Shown here in pieces: positions 15,413 to 24,800 of a DNA stretch of 64,000 nt; position 1 is the first letter of the stretch, and each line of letters opens with the position of its first letter. Position numbers and translations under genes: made by a program. The DNA is from Ciceribacter sp. L1K22 (lineage in GTDB: Bacteria > Pseudomonadota > Alphaproteobacteria > Rhizobiales > Rhizobiaceae). Below the pieces are notes generated by a model. The model ran no database searches. It was not told the DNA's origin and saw only the letters and a list, made by a program, of their open reading frames with translations. The DNA is taken from positions 2,750,636-2,814,635 of the forward strand of contig NZ_JAGFPK010000001.1 of the NCBI RefSeq assembly GCF_017599385.1. Reading direction: 5' to 3'.

Positions 15413-17542
15413 ATGACCCAGTTTGACGGCATCGCCCCGGCGATCGCTGAAGCCTTGCGCAAGCGCGGCTATGACACCCTGACTCCCGTTCAGCAGGCGA
15501 TGATCGATCCCGAACTGGAAGGCCGCGACGCGCTCGTCTCCGCCCAGACCGGATCCGGAAAGACGGTCGCCTTCGGCCTTGCGCTGGCGCCGACGTTGCT
15601 CGAAGGCGAAAACCGCTTCGGGCGGGCCGGCGCGCCGCTGGCGCTCGCCATTGCACCGACCCGCGAACTCGCCATGCAGGTGAAGCGCGAGCTCGAATGG
15701 CTCTATGCCGAAACCGGCGCTTCGATCGCCTCCTGCGTCGGCGGCATGGACGTGCGAACCGAACGGCGCGCCCTGGAACGCGGCGCCCATATCGTCGTCG
15801 GCACTCCTGGCCGCCTGCGCGACCATATTACCCGCAACGCGCTCGACCTCTCGGCGCTGCGCGCGGTCGTGCTCGACGAGGCCGACGAAATGCTCGACCT
15901 CGGTTTCCGCGAGGATCTGGAATTCATCCTGGAAGAATCACCGGATGACCGCAGGACGTTGCTGTTCTCGGCGACCGTGCCGCGCTCCATCGCCGATCTT
16001 GCCAAGAGCTACCAGCGCGATGCCCGCCGCATCGAGACCGTGTCCGAGAAGAAGCAGCACGTCGACATCGAATACCGTGCGCTGACGGTCGCCAATCCCG
16101 ACCGCGAGAACGCCATCATCAACGTGCTCCGCTACTATGAGGCGCGCAACACCATCGTATTCTGCTCGACGCGTGCGGCCGTGAACCATCTGACGGCGCG
16201 GCTGCACAATCGCGGCTTCTCGGTCGTGGCGCTGTCGGGCGAACTCTCGCAGAACGAACGGACCCATGCGCTGCAGGCCATGCGCGATGGTCGGGCACGG
16301 GTCTGTATCGCCACCGACGTTGCCGCCCGCGGCATCGACCTGCCGGGACTGGAACTCGTCATCCACGCCGACCTGCCGACCAATTCCGAAACCCTCCTGC
16401 ACCGCTCGGGCCGAACCGGCCGCGCCGGCAACAAGGGCATCTCGGCGCTCATTGTTCCGGTCAATGCCCGCCGCAAGGCCGAACGCCTGCTTGGCGGCGC
16501 CAATGTGCAGCCGACCTGGGCGCTGCCGCCGTCCGCCGACGAGGTGATCGCCCGCGACGACGAACGGCTTCTGGCCGATCCCTCGCTGACGGAAGCGATC
16601 ACCGAGGACGAAGCGCCGATGATCGAGGCGCTCATCGCCACCCACGGCGCCGAGCAGATCGCCGCCGCCTTCATCCGCCTGCAGCGCGGCAATCGCTCGG
16701 CGCCCGAAGACCTGATCCAGGTCAATCTGGAAGCCGCCAAGAAGCGCCGCGAGCCCGACTATGCCAATCCGTCGAGCCCGGTCACCAAGCCGCGCGGCGA
16801 CTTCGGCCCGAGCGTCTGGTTCACGGTCTCCGTCGGCCGCCGGCAGAATGCCGAGCCGCGCTGGCTGATCCCGATGCTCTGCCGCAACGGCAAGATCACC
16901 AAGGACGTGATCGGCGCGATCAAGATGCAGCCCGAGGAAACCTTCGTGGAAATCGCCGAGGATGGACTGGATCGCTTCCTGTCAGCGATCGGTCCCGGCG
17001 GTCAGCTCGAGCGCGGCATCACCATCGAGCAGCTCGACGGCAAGCCAGACTTCTCCGCGCCGCCGAAGGAACGTCCCCAGCGCGACGATCGGGAGTTCGC
17101 CGACCGCAAGCCGAAGCGTGAGCGCCCGGCCCGTAGCGAAGGCGACGCGCCGGCAAAGGACTGGACCGGCAAGAAGGACTTCACGCCAAAGAAGGATTTC
17201 GCTCCGAAAAAGGATTGGGCCGCGAAAAAGGACGGCGCCGGCCGCAAGGACTGGAAGGACAAGCCGGCTCGCGACAATGCCACCCGTCCGGCGCGTCGCG
17301 GCGATGACGACCTGAGGGCTGCCGATGCCGAAGTCTGGGGCGATGCGCCGGCAAAGCCGCGCCGCGACGACAGGCGCCCCGCGGAGGCGAAGAGCTTCGG
17401 CAAGCGCGGTGACGGGCCGCGCGGTCGTGGCGACGCAGCCGGCGGACGCGAAGGACGCTTCGCCAAGCCGCAGGGCGGGCCTAAAGCCGGCGCGCGGGAC
17501 GGAAAGCCCAAGGGCTTCGGTCCGAAAAAACCGCGCGGCTGA
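15413..17542 (+). CDS. DEAD-box RNA helicase with DbpA-type RNA-binding domain
   Basis: A 709-residue ATP-dependent RNA helicase. The Q motif (LTPVQQAMI), motif I AQTGSGKT (about 43-50), PTRELAMQV, TPGRLRDH, motif II DEAD (about 154), SAT, ARGIDLPG and motif VI HRSGRTGR are all present. After the two RecA domains comes a DbpA-like RNA-binding domain (about 462-540, with SVGRRQNAEPRWLIPMLCR), which in DbpA directs the enzyme to 23S rRNA. The last 160 residues are a basic disordered tail containing six hexapeptide repeats. A role in ribosome assembly is likely. Confidence 0.9.
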   Translation: MTQFDGIAPAIAEALRKRGYDTLTPVQQAMIDPELEGRDALVSAQTGSGKTVAFGLALAPTLLEGENRFGRAGAPLALAIAPTRELAMQVKRELEWLYAETGASIASCVGGMDVRTERRALERGAHIVVGTPGRLRDHITRNALDLSALRAVVLDEADEMLDLGFREDLEFILEESPDDRRTLLFSATVPRSIADLAKSYQRDARRIETVSEKKQHVDIEYRALTVANPDRENAIINVLRYYEARNTIVFCSTRAAVNHLTARLHNRGFSVVALSGELSQNERTHALQAMRDGRARVCIATDVAARGIDLPGLELVIHADLPTNSETLLHRSGRTGRAGNKGISALIVPVNARRKAERLLGGANVQPTWALPPSADEVIARDDERLLADPSLTEAITEDEAPMIEALIATHGAEQIAAAFIRLQRGNRSAPEDLIQVNLEAAKKRREPDYANPSSPVTKPRGDFGPSVWFTVSVGRRQNAEPRWLIPMLCRNGKITKDVIGAIKMQPEETFVEIAEDGLDRFLSAIGPGGQLERGITIEQLDGKPDFSAPPKERPQRDDREFADRKPKRERPARSEGDAPAKDWTGKKDFTPKKDFAPKKDWAAKKDGAGRKDWKDKPARDNATRPARRGDDDLRAADAEVWGDAPAKPRRDDRRPAEAKSFGKRGDGPRGRGDAAGGREGRFAKPQGGPKAGARDGKPKGFGPKKPRG
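17156..17263 (+). repeat. Six tandem KD[WF]xxK hexapeptide repeats in the helicase tail
   Basis: Residues 582-617 of the helicase read as six consecutive hexamers: KDWTGK, KDFTPK, KDFAPK, KDWAAK, KDGAGR, KDWKDK. The 18-bp DNA period has diverged at the third codon positions, so selection acts on the peptide. The aromatic-basic pattern suits RNA binding. Confidence 0.8.
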
Positions 17543-17559
17543 TATCGGCCACGGAACCA

Positions 17560-17604
17560 AATACCCCGTTCCGCGTTTGGAGTACGCACCGCGGACGGGG
17601 TATT
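17560..17604 (+). promoter_or_regulatory. Long hairpin abutting a start codon
   Basis: AATACCCCGT (17560-17569) pairs with ACGGGGTATT (17595-17604), and CCGCG (17571-17575) with CGCGG (17590-17594), leaving one bulged T and a 14-nt loop. The only Shine-Dalgarno-like run (GGGG, 17597-17600) lies inside the 3' arm, and the ATG follows one base later. No T-run follows, so it is not an ordinary terminator for the helicase gene. Confidence 0.6.
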
Positions 17605-17605
17605 C

Positions 17606-18469
17606 ATGGGTCAGCAGACCAGCCTGAAAGATGACAGTGTCGATCGGCACGCCGCCTCGCGGTTTATCTGGGGGCTGGCGCGCGGCGGAGCAAGCGCACT
17701 CCTGTTCTCGCTTCCCATGCTGATGACGATGGAGATGTGGGCCCTCGGCGTCTATCTCTCTCGCGACAAACTGCTGCTTCTCCTGCTTCTGAACATGCCG
17801 CTGCTCGCAGTGCTTTCCCACCGGATCGGCTTCGAGCATACCGCGACGTGGCGGCAGTCGATCCGTGACGCGCTCGTTGCCTACGGTATCGGCATCGTCG
17901 CGAGCGGTGCGATCCTCGTGCTGTTCGGCGTCATCAAGAACCACATGCCGCTCGACGAGATCATCGGCAAGATCGCGGTACAGGCAGTACCCGCCAGCAT
18001 TGGCGCCCTGCTCGGCCGCAGTCAGCTTGGGACGAGCGACGAGACAGAGGATGACGACGAGGACACGGATCGACGTACCTCCTATGTCAGCGAGCTTTTC
18101 CTGATGGCGATCGGCGCCCTGTTCCTGTCGCTGAACATCGCTCCGACCGAGGAGATGATCCTCGTCTCCTACAAGATGACCTACTGGCACGCGCTCGTTG
18201 CGATCCTTTTGTCTCTCGCCGTGATGCACGGCTTCGTCTACGCCGTCTCCTTCACCGGCGGACACAGCATGGAGAAGGATGCGCCCCGATGGCACGCGTT
18301 CGTGCGCTTTACCCTGCCCGGCTACGCCATCGCCCTTCTCATCAGCCTTTATTCGCTCTGGACGTTCGAACGCCTCAACGACAGCGCCATGCTGACGGTG
18401 GCGATGTCCGTGATCGTTCTCTCCATGCCCGCGGCGATCGGCGCCGCGGCAGCCCGCCTGATCCTGTGA
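17606..18469 (+). CDS. TIGR02587-type integral membrane protein
   Basis: A 287-residue inner-membrane protein with about seven hydrophobic spans, an acidic loop (TSDETEDDDEDTD near 145-157) and the segment SLNIAPTEEMILVSYKMTYWHAL. It matches what I recall of the uncharacterised TIGR02587 family, which occurs beside TIGR02588 as here. The first 20 residues are polar (MGQQTSLKDDSVDRHAASRF). The start at 17606 has its ribosome site in a hairpin; GTG at 17639 is an alternative. Seven bases separate it from the next gene. Confidence 0.65.
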   Translation: MGQQTSLKDDSVDRHAASRFIWGLARGGASALLFSLPMLMTMEMWALGVYLSRDKLLLLLLLNMPLLAVLSHRIGFEHTATWRQSIRDALVAYGIGIVASGAILVLFGVIKNHMPLDEIIGKIAVQAVPASIGALLGRSQLGTSDETEDDDEDTDRRTSYVSELFLMAIGALFLSLNIAPTEEMILVSYKMTYWHALVAILLSLAVMHGFVYAVSFTGGHSMEKDAPRWHAFVRFTLPGYAIALLISLYSLWTFERLNDSAMLTVAMSVIVLSMPAAIGAAAARLIL

Positions 18470-18476
18470 GGTCGCC

Positions 18477-18884
18477 ATGTCTCCTGCAAAACAGACATTT
18501 CCCGAATCCGGCAAGCCTCACTGGATCGAGTGGGTCACCGGTGTCGTCTCCGGTTTGCTGGTAGCAAGCCTGGTGATCTGGATCGCCTACGAAGCGGTGG
18601 CCGGCGAACAGAAGCCGCCCGAACTCGTCGTGCACGCGACCCAGGTCGAGCAGATCGCCGGAGGATTCAGGGTGTCGTTCGATGTCCAGAACCGGTCCGG
18701 CACGACAGCAGCCGCCGTCGTCGTGCGCGGGGAACTGTCCGACGGCGATGAAACGGTGGAAGACGCCGAAATCACCTTCGACTACGTTCCGGCCCAATCG
18801 AAAAGCAGCGGCGCCGTGATCTTCGATCGCGATCCGGCCGAGCTGTCGATGTCGCTCCGTCCCGTCGGCTACACCGAGCCATAA
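18477..18884 (+). CDS. TIGR02588-type membrane-anchored protein
   Basis: A 135-residue protein with one membrane span (about 19-42, VTGVVSGLLVASLVIWIAYEAV) and a soluble domain of beta character (FRVSFDVQNRSGTTAAAVVVRGEL, VEDAEITFDYVPAQSKSSGAVIFDRDP), resembling an extracytoplasmic immunoglobulin-like fold. Its place directly after the TIGR02587-type gene fits the TIGR02588 family, of unknown function. The two products probably form a membrane complex; that is inferred from conserved adjacency. Confidence 0.62.
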   Translation: MSPAKQTFPESGKPHWIEWVTGVVSGLLVASLVIWIAYEAVAGEQKPPELVVHATQVEQIAGGFRVSFDVQNRSGTTAAAVVVRGELSDGDETVEDAEITFDYVPAQSKSSGAVIFDRDPAELSMSLRPVGYTEP

Positions 18885-18936
18885 GGGCATCGTTGGCAGC
18901 CGGGGGTTCGCTTGATCGCTGCCTGCTCACCGTTCC

Positions 18937-19563
18937 TCAATCCCGAGCGGCGGAGATGCCCTTCAGTACCAAATCGAGATGGGCTTCCATGTAGGCCGGC
19001 AGGTCGACCGTTCGCCGGCTGTCGAAGATCAACAGGTCGATCATCAGGGTCAGGATCGGCGCGACGATGATGTCGGCGTTGACGGTCGGCGAGGAGCGAA
19101 ATTCTCCGGCCGCGATGCCCTCGTCCAAAATCTGCTGCGTACGGCCGATCAGCGGCTCGATGAGTTCGGCGTGGTGGGCATCGATGACTTCGGGAAAACG
19201 CGTGCCCTCCGCCACGACGAAACGCAGCAGTTCCTTCGCACGCCGGTCCTGTGTCACCTTCTCATAGGCGATCTGGAAAAACGATCGGAGCTGGTCGGCG
19301 AACGAGCCGCTGAGGCCGTCCGTTTCCCGCAAGAGATCCTCGATCGGCACAGAGACATGCCGGATCATCGCCGAGAACAGGTCCTCCTTTGTCGGGAAGT
19401 AGACATAGATCGTGCCCTTGGTGACCCCGATCCGATCCGCGATGTCCTCCACTCGTGTAGCGGAAAAACCGTTCGCGACGAACTCTTCGAACGCCGCGTC
19501 GAGGATCTGGATGGGCCGTAGCGCCTTCTGCTCTGCGCGCGTGAGCTTTCTGGCCTTGATCAT
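18937..19563 (-). CDS. TetR/AcrR family transcriptional repressor
   Basis: A 208-residue regulator starting MIKARKLTRAEQ. The N-terminal helix-turn-helix is clear (ATRVEDIADRIGVTKGTIYVYFPTKEDLFSAMI, about 33-64), followed by a helical ligand-binding domain. It is divergent from the RND efflux operon with 92 bp between the two starts, where a TGACT-N4-AGTCA palindrome overlaps a possible -35 element. This is the standard layout of a local repressor of drug efflux. AAAGG before the ATG at 19563 favours it over an ATG five codons upstream. Confidence 0.9.
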   Translation of the reverse strand: MIKARKLTRAEQKALRPIQILDAAFEEFVANGFSATRVEDIADRIGVTKGTIYVYFPTKEDLFSAMIRHVSVPIEDLLRETDGLSGSFADQLRSFFQIAYEKVTQDRRAKELLRFVVAEGTRFPEVIDAHHAELIEPLIGRTQQILDEGIAAGEFRSSPTVNADIIVAPILTLMIDLLIFDSRRTVDLPAYMEAHLDLVLKGISAARD

Positions 19564-19599
19564 CGATATACCTTTCATCGCCTCCGCGACGGAAATTCA

Positions 19600-19628
19600 T
19601 TGACTAACGAGTCATTCAACGATACAGA
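19600..19628 (+). promoter_or_regulatory. Probable efflux-operon promoter with TetR operator
   Basis: The palindrome TGACT-AACG-AGTCA lies at 19601-19614. It overlaps a -35-like TTGACT (19600-19605), which is 17 bp from TACAGA (19623-19628), a weak -10. A repressor bound here would block the adaptor-pump operon and could also shut its own gene. Confidence 0.5.
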
Positions 19629-19655
19629 TTTGCCACCTATATTCAAGAGGCGATC

Positions 19656-20741
19656 ATGCAACGGCTCCGTACAATACTTCTGGTGGCGTGCTCATGCGCC
19701 TCCCTGGCCGCCTGCGCTCCGGCGGAAGAGGCAGGCGACAAGGCTCCCCGGCACGTGGAAACGGTGACAGTCAGGGCAACGCCCTGGTCGGAGAAGGTGT
19801 CCAGCACAGGTGAAATCAATGCGCGCGTGCAGTCCGAACTGTCGTTCCGCATCAGCGGCCGCATCATTGAGCGGCTGGCCGATGTCGGCGACCGTGTCGC
19901 GGCCGGCGAGGTGCTGGCCCGCATCGACTCGGAGGAACAGCAGGCCGACCTGCAGGTGGCGCTCGCCACGCTGCAATCGGCCGAGGCGCAGCAGACGCAG
20001 GCACAGCAGGCTTTCGACCGACAGCAGAGCCTGTTCACGACGGGTGTTTCGACCCGCGCCGCGCTGGACGAGGCCCGCGAGGCGCTGCTGAGGGCCGATG
20101 CGACAGTCGATTCGGCCAAGGCCCAGGTCGACACGGCCCGCGATACCCTGGCGCAGACAGAACTGAAGGCCGACGCCAACGGCATCATCACCGCCAGAAA
20201 CGCAGAGGTGGGACAGGTGGCGCAGGCGGCCCAGCTGATCTTCACCCTCGCCCAGGACGGACCGCGTGACGCCGTCTTCAACGCCGACGAGTCGCTGTTT
20301 CTCGGTCTCGGCCTTGGCCGCACGATCGAAGACGAGGTCGAGGTTCGGCCGCTGAGCGGCGGCGCGCCGATGAAGGCGATGGTTCGCGAAATTTCCCCGA
20401 CCATCGACACCAGCACCGGCACGATCCGAGTCAAGCTGGCGATCGAAGGGGATCCTCAGGTGAGCCTCGGCAGCCCTGTCGTCGCAACGGCGCGCTACAC
20501 GCCTGTCGACACGATCGAACTGCCCTGGTCGGCGATCGCTTCGGACGCGGGGCGGCCCGCCGTGTGGATCGTCGATCCGCAGACCAGCAAGGTATCTCTG
20601 CGTCCGGTCGAGATCCTGGTCTATGGCAGCGAGAGTTTTTCGGTCCGCTCCGGCCTCAAGCCCGGCGAAATCGTCGTCACGGCGGGGACCAAATTCATCA
20701 GCGACGGGGATGTCGTTGCCTACGAGGGGGCCGCCCAATGA
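19656..20741 (+). CDS. RND efflux adaptor lipoprotein 1 (membrane fusion protein)
   Basis: A 361-residue periplasmic adaptor. The lipoprotein signal ends at Cys20 in SLAAC. Next come the first half of a lipoyl domain (ELSFRISGRIIERLADVGDRVAAGEVLARID), an alpha-helical hairpin (Gln/Ala-rich, about 90-165), the second lipoyl half (ADANGIITARNAEVGQVAQAAQ) and beta-barrel and membrane-proximal domains. In the RND family it would connect the inner-membrane pump to an outer-membrane channel. It overlaps adaptor 2 by 4 bp (ATGA). Confidence 0.9.
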   Translation: MQRLRTILLVACSCASLAACAPAEEAGDKAPRHVETVTVRATPWSEKVSSTGEINARVQSELSFRISGRIIERLADVGDRVAAGEVLARIDSEEQQADLQVALATLQSAEAQQTQAQQAFDRQQSLFTTGVSTRAALDEAREALLRADATVDSAKAQVDTARDTLAQTELKADANGIITARNAEVGQVAQAAQLIFTLAQDGPRDAVFNADESLFLGLGLGRTIEDEVEVRPLSGGAPMKAMVREISPTIDTSTGTIRVKLAIEGDPQVSLGSPVVATARYTPVDTIELPWSAIASDAGRPAVWIVDPQTSKVSLRPVEILVYGSESFSVRSGLKPGEIVVTAGTKFISDGDVVAYEGAAQ

Positions 20742-21823
20742 ACAAAATGTGTAAACTCGTCCTGGTCCTCCTGGCAGGGACGGCTCTATCGGCCTGCCAG
20801 GAAGAGGAGCAGAAGACGGCGACGGAACCCCGGCCAGTGCTCTCGGTCGTGGCGATCGCCGAGCCCGCGGTCAAGCTTGCCCTGCCCGGCATCGTCGAGG
20901 CACGGATCGAGACCGAATTCGGCTTCCGGATTCTCGGGCGCGTCGTCGCCCGCAATGTCCAGACCGGCGATCTCGTGAAGAAGGGCGACGTTCTCGCCGC
21001 CATAGATCCGCTGGCGCTTGAACTTGCCGTGAAGAGCGCGCAGTCCGACCTCGCCAACAGCGAGGCGCAGCTCGCCAACGCCATCACAACCGAGGAGCGC
21101 CAGAAAACCCTGTTCGAACGCCAGTCCGGCGCCAAGGCCGCCTATGAGACGGCGCAGCTGGAGCGCAAGACGGCGGAAGCCGCCGTCGCCAAGGCGAAAG
21201 CCAATCTGGCCAAGGCGAACGAGCAGCTCGGCTACGCGCAGCTGGTCGCCGAATTCGACGGAGTCGTCACAAGTACCTCGGCCGAAATCGGTCAGGTCGT
21301 CTCTCCAGGACAGACGATCGCCACAGTCGCACGACCGGAGGAGCGCGATGCAGTGATCGACGCACCGGAGACCGCCGGAAAGCTTTTGCAGCCGGGATCG
21401 GTTTTCGACGTGTCCCTGCAGCTCGATCCGTCGGTCCGGGCGCGCGGCATCGTCCGCGAAATCACCCCCGAAGCCGATGCCGCCACCCGGACGTTCCGCA
21501 CGCGACTGACGCTGGTCGAACCGCCGGAGGTCATGCGGCTTGGCTCGGTGGTGACGGCGACCGCGGCCAACGGCGGTGAACCGGCGATCCGCCTGCCGGC
21601 ATCGGCCGTCAGAACGGTCGGCGCCCAGCAGTTTGTCTGGGTGATCGACGTCTCCGCCGGCAAGGTTGCATCACGTTCCGTCACTATCGACGGCGATCCG
21701 TCGGCCGGAGGAACCGTTAACGTTCTGTCCGGAGTCGAGCCCGGTGACAGGATCGTCACCGCCGGCGTCAACACACTCGAAGAAGGCCAGTCCATCCGCG
21801 TCGATCAGGAGATGACAAAGTGA
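20738..21823 (+). CDS. RND efflux adaptor lipoprotein 2 (membrane fusion protein)
   Basis: A second adaptor, also exactly 361 residues and with its lipid-anchored cysteine at position 20 (ALSAC), so it is a tandem paralogue of adaptor 1. It has split lipoyl halves (FGFRILGRVVARNVQTGDLVKKGDVLAAID and EFDGVVTSTSAEIGQVVSPGQ) around a helical hairpin. Sequence identity to adaptor 1 is only moderate by eye, so the duplication is old or the two were recruited separately. Two adaptors with one pump is the TriAB-TriC arrangement of Pseudomonas. Overlaps the pump gene by 4 bp. Confidence 0.9.
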   Translation: MNKMCKLVLVLLAGTALSACQEEEQKTATEPRPVLSVVAIAEPAVKLALPGIVEARIETEFGFRILGRVVARNVQTGDLVKKGDVLAAIDPLALELAVKSAQSDLANSEAQLANAITTEERQKTLFERQSGAKAAYETAQLERKTAEAAVAKAKANLAKANEQLGYAQLVAEFDGVVTSTSAEIGQVVSPGQTIATVARPEERDAVIDAPETAGKLLQPGSVFDVSLQLDPSVRARGIVREITPEADAATRTFRTRLTLVEPPEVMRLGSVVTATAANGGEPAIRLPASAVRTVGAQQFVWVIDVSAGKVASRSVTIDGDPSAGGTVNVLSGVEPGDRIVTAGVNTLEEGQSIRVDQEMTK

Positions 21824-24800
21824 AATCCTTCAACCTCTCCGACTGGGCGCTCGAGCACCGTTCGCTCGTCTGGTACTTCATGCTCATCTTCATCGTCGCC
21901 GGCACGCTGTCCTACATCAATCTCGGCCGAGAAGAGGACCCGGCGTTCACGATCAAGACGATGATCATCAACGCCCAGTGGCCCGGCGCCTCGGCCGAAG
22001 AGGTCACGCTCCAGGTGACCGACCGGATCGAGAAGAAGCTCGAGGAGCTCGATGCGCTCGACTACACGAGAAGCATCACCAGGGCCGGCCAGACGACGAT
22101 CTTCGTCGAATTGCTCGACACCACCAGGGCGGACGAGGTGCGGGACAACTGGGTCCGTGTCCGCAACATGGTCAACGATATCAGGGGCGATTTCCCGAGC
22201 GGTGTCGTAGGGCCTGCCTTCAACGACAGCTTCGGCGACGTCTACGGCAACATCTACGCCTTCACCGCTGATGGCCTGACACAGCGCCAGTTGCGCGACC
22301 TCGTCGAGGACGCCCGCGCCAAGCTGCTGACCGTGCCGAATGTCGGCAAGATCGATGTGATCGGTGCGCAGGACGAGGCGATCTATCTGGAATTCTCGAC
22401 CCGCAAGATCGCGGCACTCGGCATCGACCAGCAGTCCGTCATCGCCACGCTGCAGGCGCAGAACGCCGTGACACAATCGGGCGTCGTCGAAGCGGGTGCA
22501 GAACGGATCGCCCTGCGCGTCAGCGGCCAGTTCACCTCCGAAGACAGCCTCAAGGCCATCAATCTGAGGATCAACGACCGCTTCTTCCCGCTGACCGACA
22601 TCGCCACGATCAAGCGTGGCTATGTCGATCCGCCGTCTTCGCTGTTCCGCTTCAAGGGCGAGCCGGCGATCGGCCTTGCCATCGGCATGAAGACCGGCGC
22701 CAACCTGTTGACCTTCGGCGAGCAGCTCGACGCCCAGCTCGACCGCGTCGTCGCCGACCTGCCGATCGGCGTCCACGTCGAGCGGGTCTCGGATCAGCCG
22801 AAGGTGGTCGAGGAAGCCGTCTCGGGCTTCACCAGGGCCCTGTTCGAGGCGATCGTCATCGTTCTCGCGATCAGCTTCATCAGCCTTGGCATGCGCGCCG
22901 GCATGGTCGTTGCGATCTCCATCCCGCTGGTGCTGGCGATCACCTTCGTCTTCATGGAGTACACCGGCATCTCGCTGCAGCGCATCTCGCTCGGTGCGCT
23001 GATCATCGCGCTCGGCCTGCTTGTAGACGACGCCATGATCGCGGTCGAAATGATGGTGTCGCGGCTTGAGCACGGCGATACGCTGCGCAAGGCGGCGACC
23101 CACGTCTATACCTCAACCGCCTTCCCGATGCTGACCGGTACGCTTGTCACCGTCGCCGGCTTCATCCCGATCGGCCTCAACAGCAGCGCGGCGGGCGAGT
23201 TCACCTTCACGCTGTTCGTCGTGATCGCCGTCTCGCTGATCGTCTCCTGGGTGGTGGCGGTGCTGTTCACCCCACTGCTCGGCGTCACGATCCTGCCGAA
23301 GACGATGAAATCCCACCACGAGAAGAAGGGCCGCTTCGCGAGTGCCTTCGCATCGCTGCTCGCGCTCGCCATGCGTTGGCGCTGGGTAACCATCATCGCC
23401 ACCGTCGTCGTCTTCGCGGTGTCGGTCGGTGGTCTGGGTCTCGTGCAGCAGCAGTTCTTCCCTGCCTCCGACCGCGTCGAACTGATCGTCGACTGGGACC
23501 TTCCGCACAACAGCACGATCGCCGAAACGAACCGGCAGATCGCCCAGTTCGAGCGGGAGAAGCTCGTCGGCAATCCCGACATCGACCATTGGTCGACCTA
23601 TGTCGGCGAAGGGGCGCCGCGCTTCATCCTCTCCTATGACGTCGCGACACCCGCCCCCTCGACAGGCCAGGTGGTCATCGTCACAAAGGACCTCGAAGTA
23701 CGCGACCGCCTGAGGGCCGACCTGCAGGACTATCTCGTCAAGACCTTCCCCGGCACCGACGCCTTCGTGAAGCTGCTCGACATCGGCCCGCCGGTCGGCA
23801 AGCCGGTACAATACCGGATCGGTGGTCCGGACGTGCAGAAGGTGCGCGAACTGGCCGGCAGGCTCGGCTCGATCGTCAACGGCCATCCACTGCTCTCCAA
23901 CATGACCTTCGACTGGAACGAACCCTCGCGGGTCGTGAAGGTCGACGTGCTGCAGGACAAGGCTCGCCAGCTTGGCATCTCCTCGCAGGACATCGCCACC
24001 GGCCTCAACAGCATCGTCGAGGGATCGGCCGCGACGCAGGTCCGTGACGACATCTACCTGATCGACGTCATTGGCCGGGCGCAGGATTCCGAACGCGGCT
24101 CGATCGAGACGCTGAAGAACCTGCAATTGCCGAGCACCAGCGGCAAGTCGGTGCCGCTCTCGGCAATCGCCAAGTTCCGCTACGAGCTCGAACAGCCGGT
24201 GATCGCGCGCCGCGACCGTATCCCGACGATCACCGTCAAAGCGGCCGTAATCGGCCCGACCCAGCCGGCGACCATCGTCGAGCAGCTGAAACCGGCAATC
24301 GACGAGTTCGCCCGGTCGCTGCCGGCGGGCTATCAGGTGGAGGTCGGCGGTTCGGTGGAGTCGAGCGCGGAATCGCAGGGGCCGATCGTTGCCGTTGCAC
24401 CTCTGATGCTGTTTGCCATGGCGACGATCCTGATGATCCAGTTGCAGAGCTTCAGCCGCCTGTTCCTGGTCTTCGCGGTCGCCCCGCTCGCCCTGATCGG
24501 CGTCGTCGCGGCATTGCTGCTCAGCAACGCGCCGATGGGCTTCGTCGCCATCCTTGGCGTGCTGGCGCTGGTCGGCATCCTGATCCGCAACTCCGTCATC
24601 CTCGTCGTCCAGATCGAGCAGTTGCGGAGCGAAGGTATCTCGCCATGGAAAGCCGTTGTGGAAGCGACCGAGCACCGCATGCGGCCGATCATGCTCACGG
24701 CAGCGGCCGCGACGCTCGCGCTCATCCCCATCTCGCGCGAAGTGTTCTGGGGACCGATGGCCTACGCCATGATGGGCGGCATCGTCGTTGGCACCGTCCT

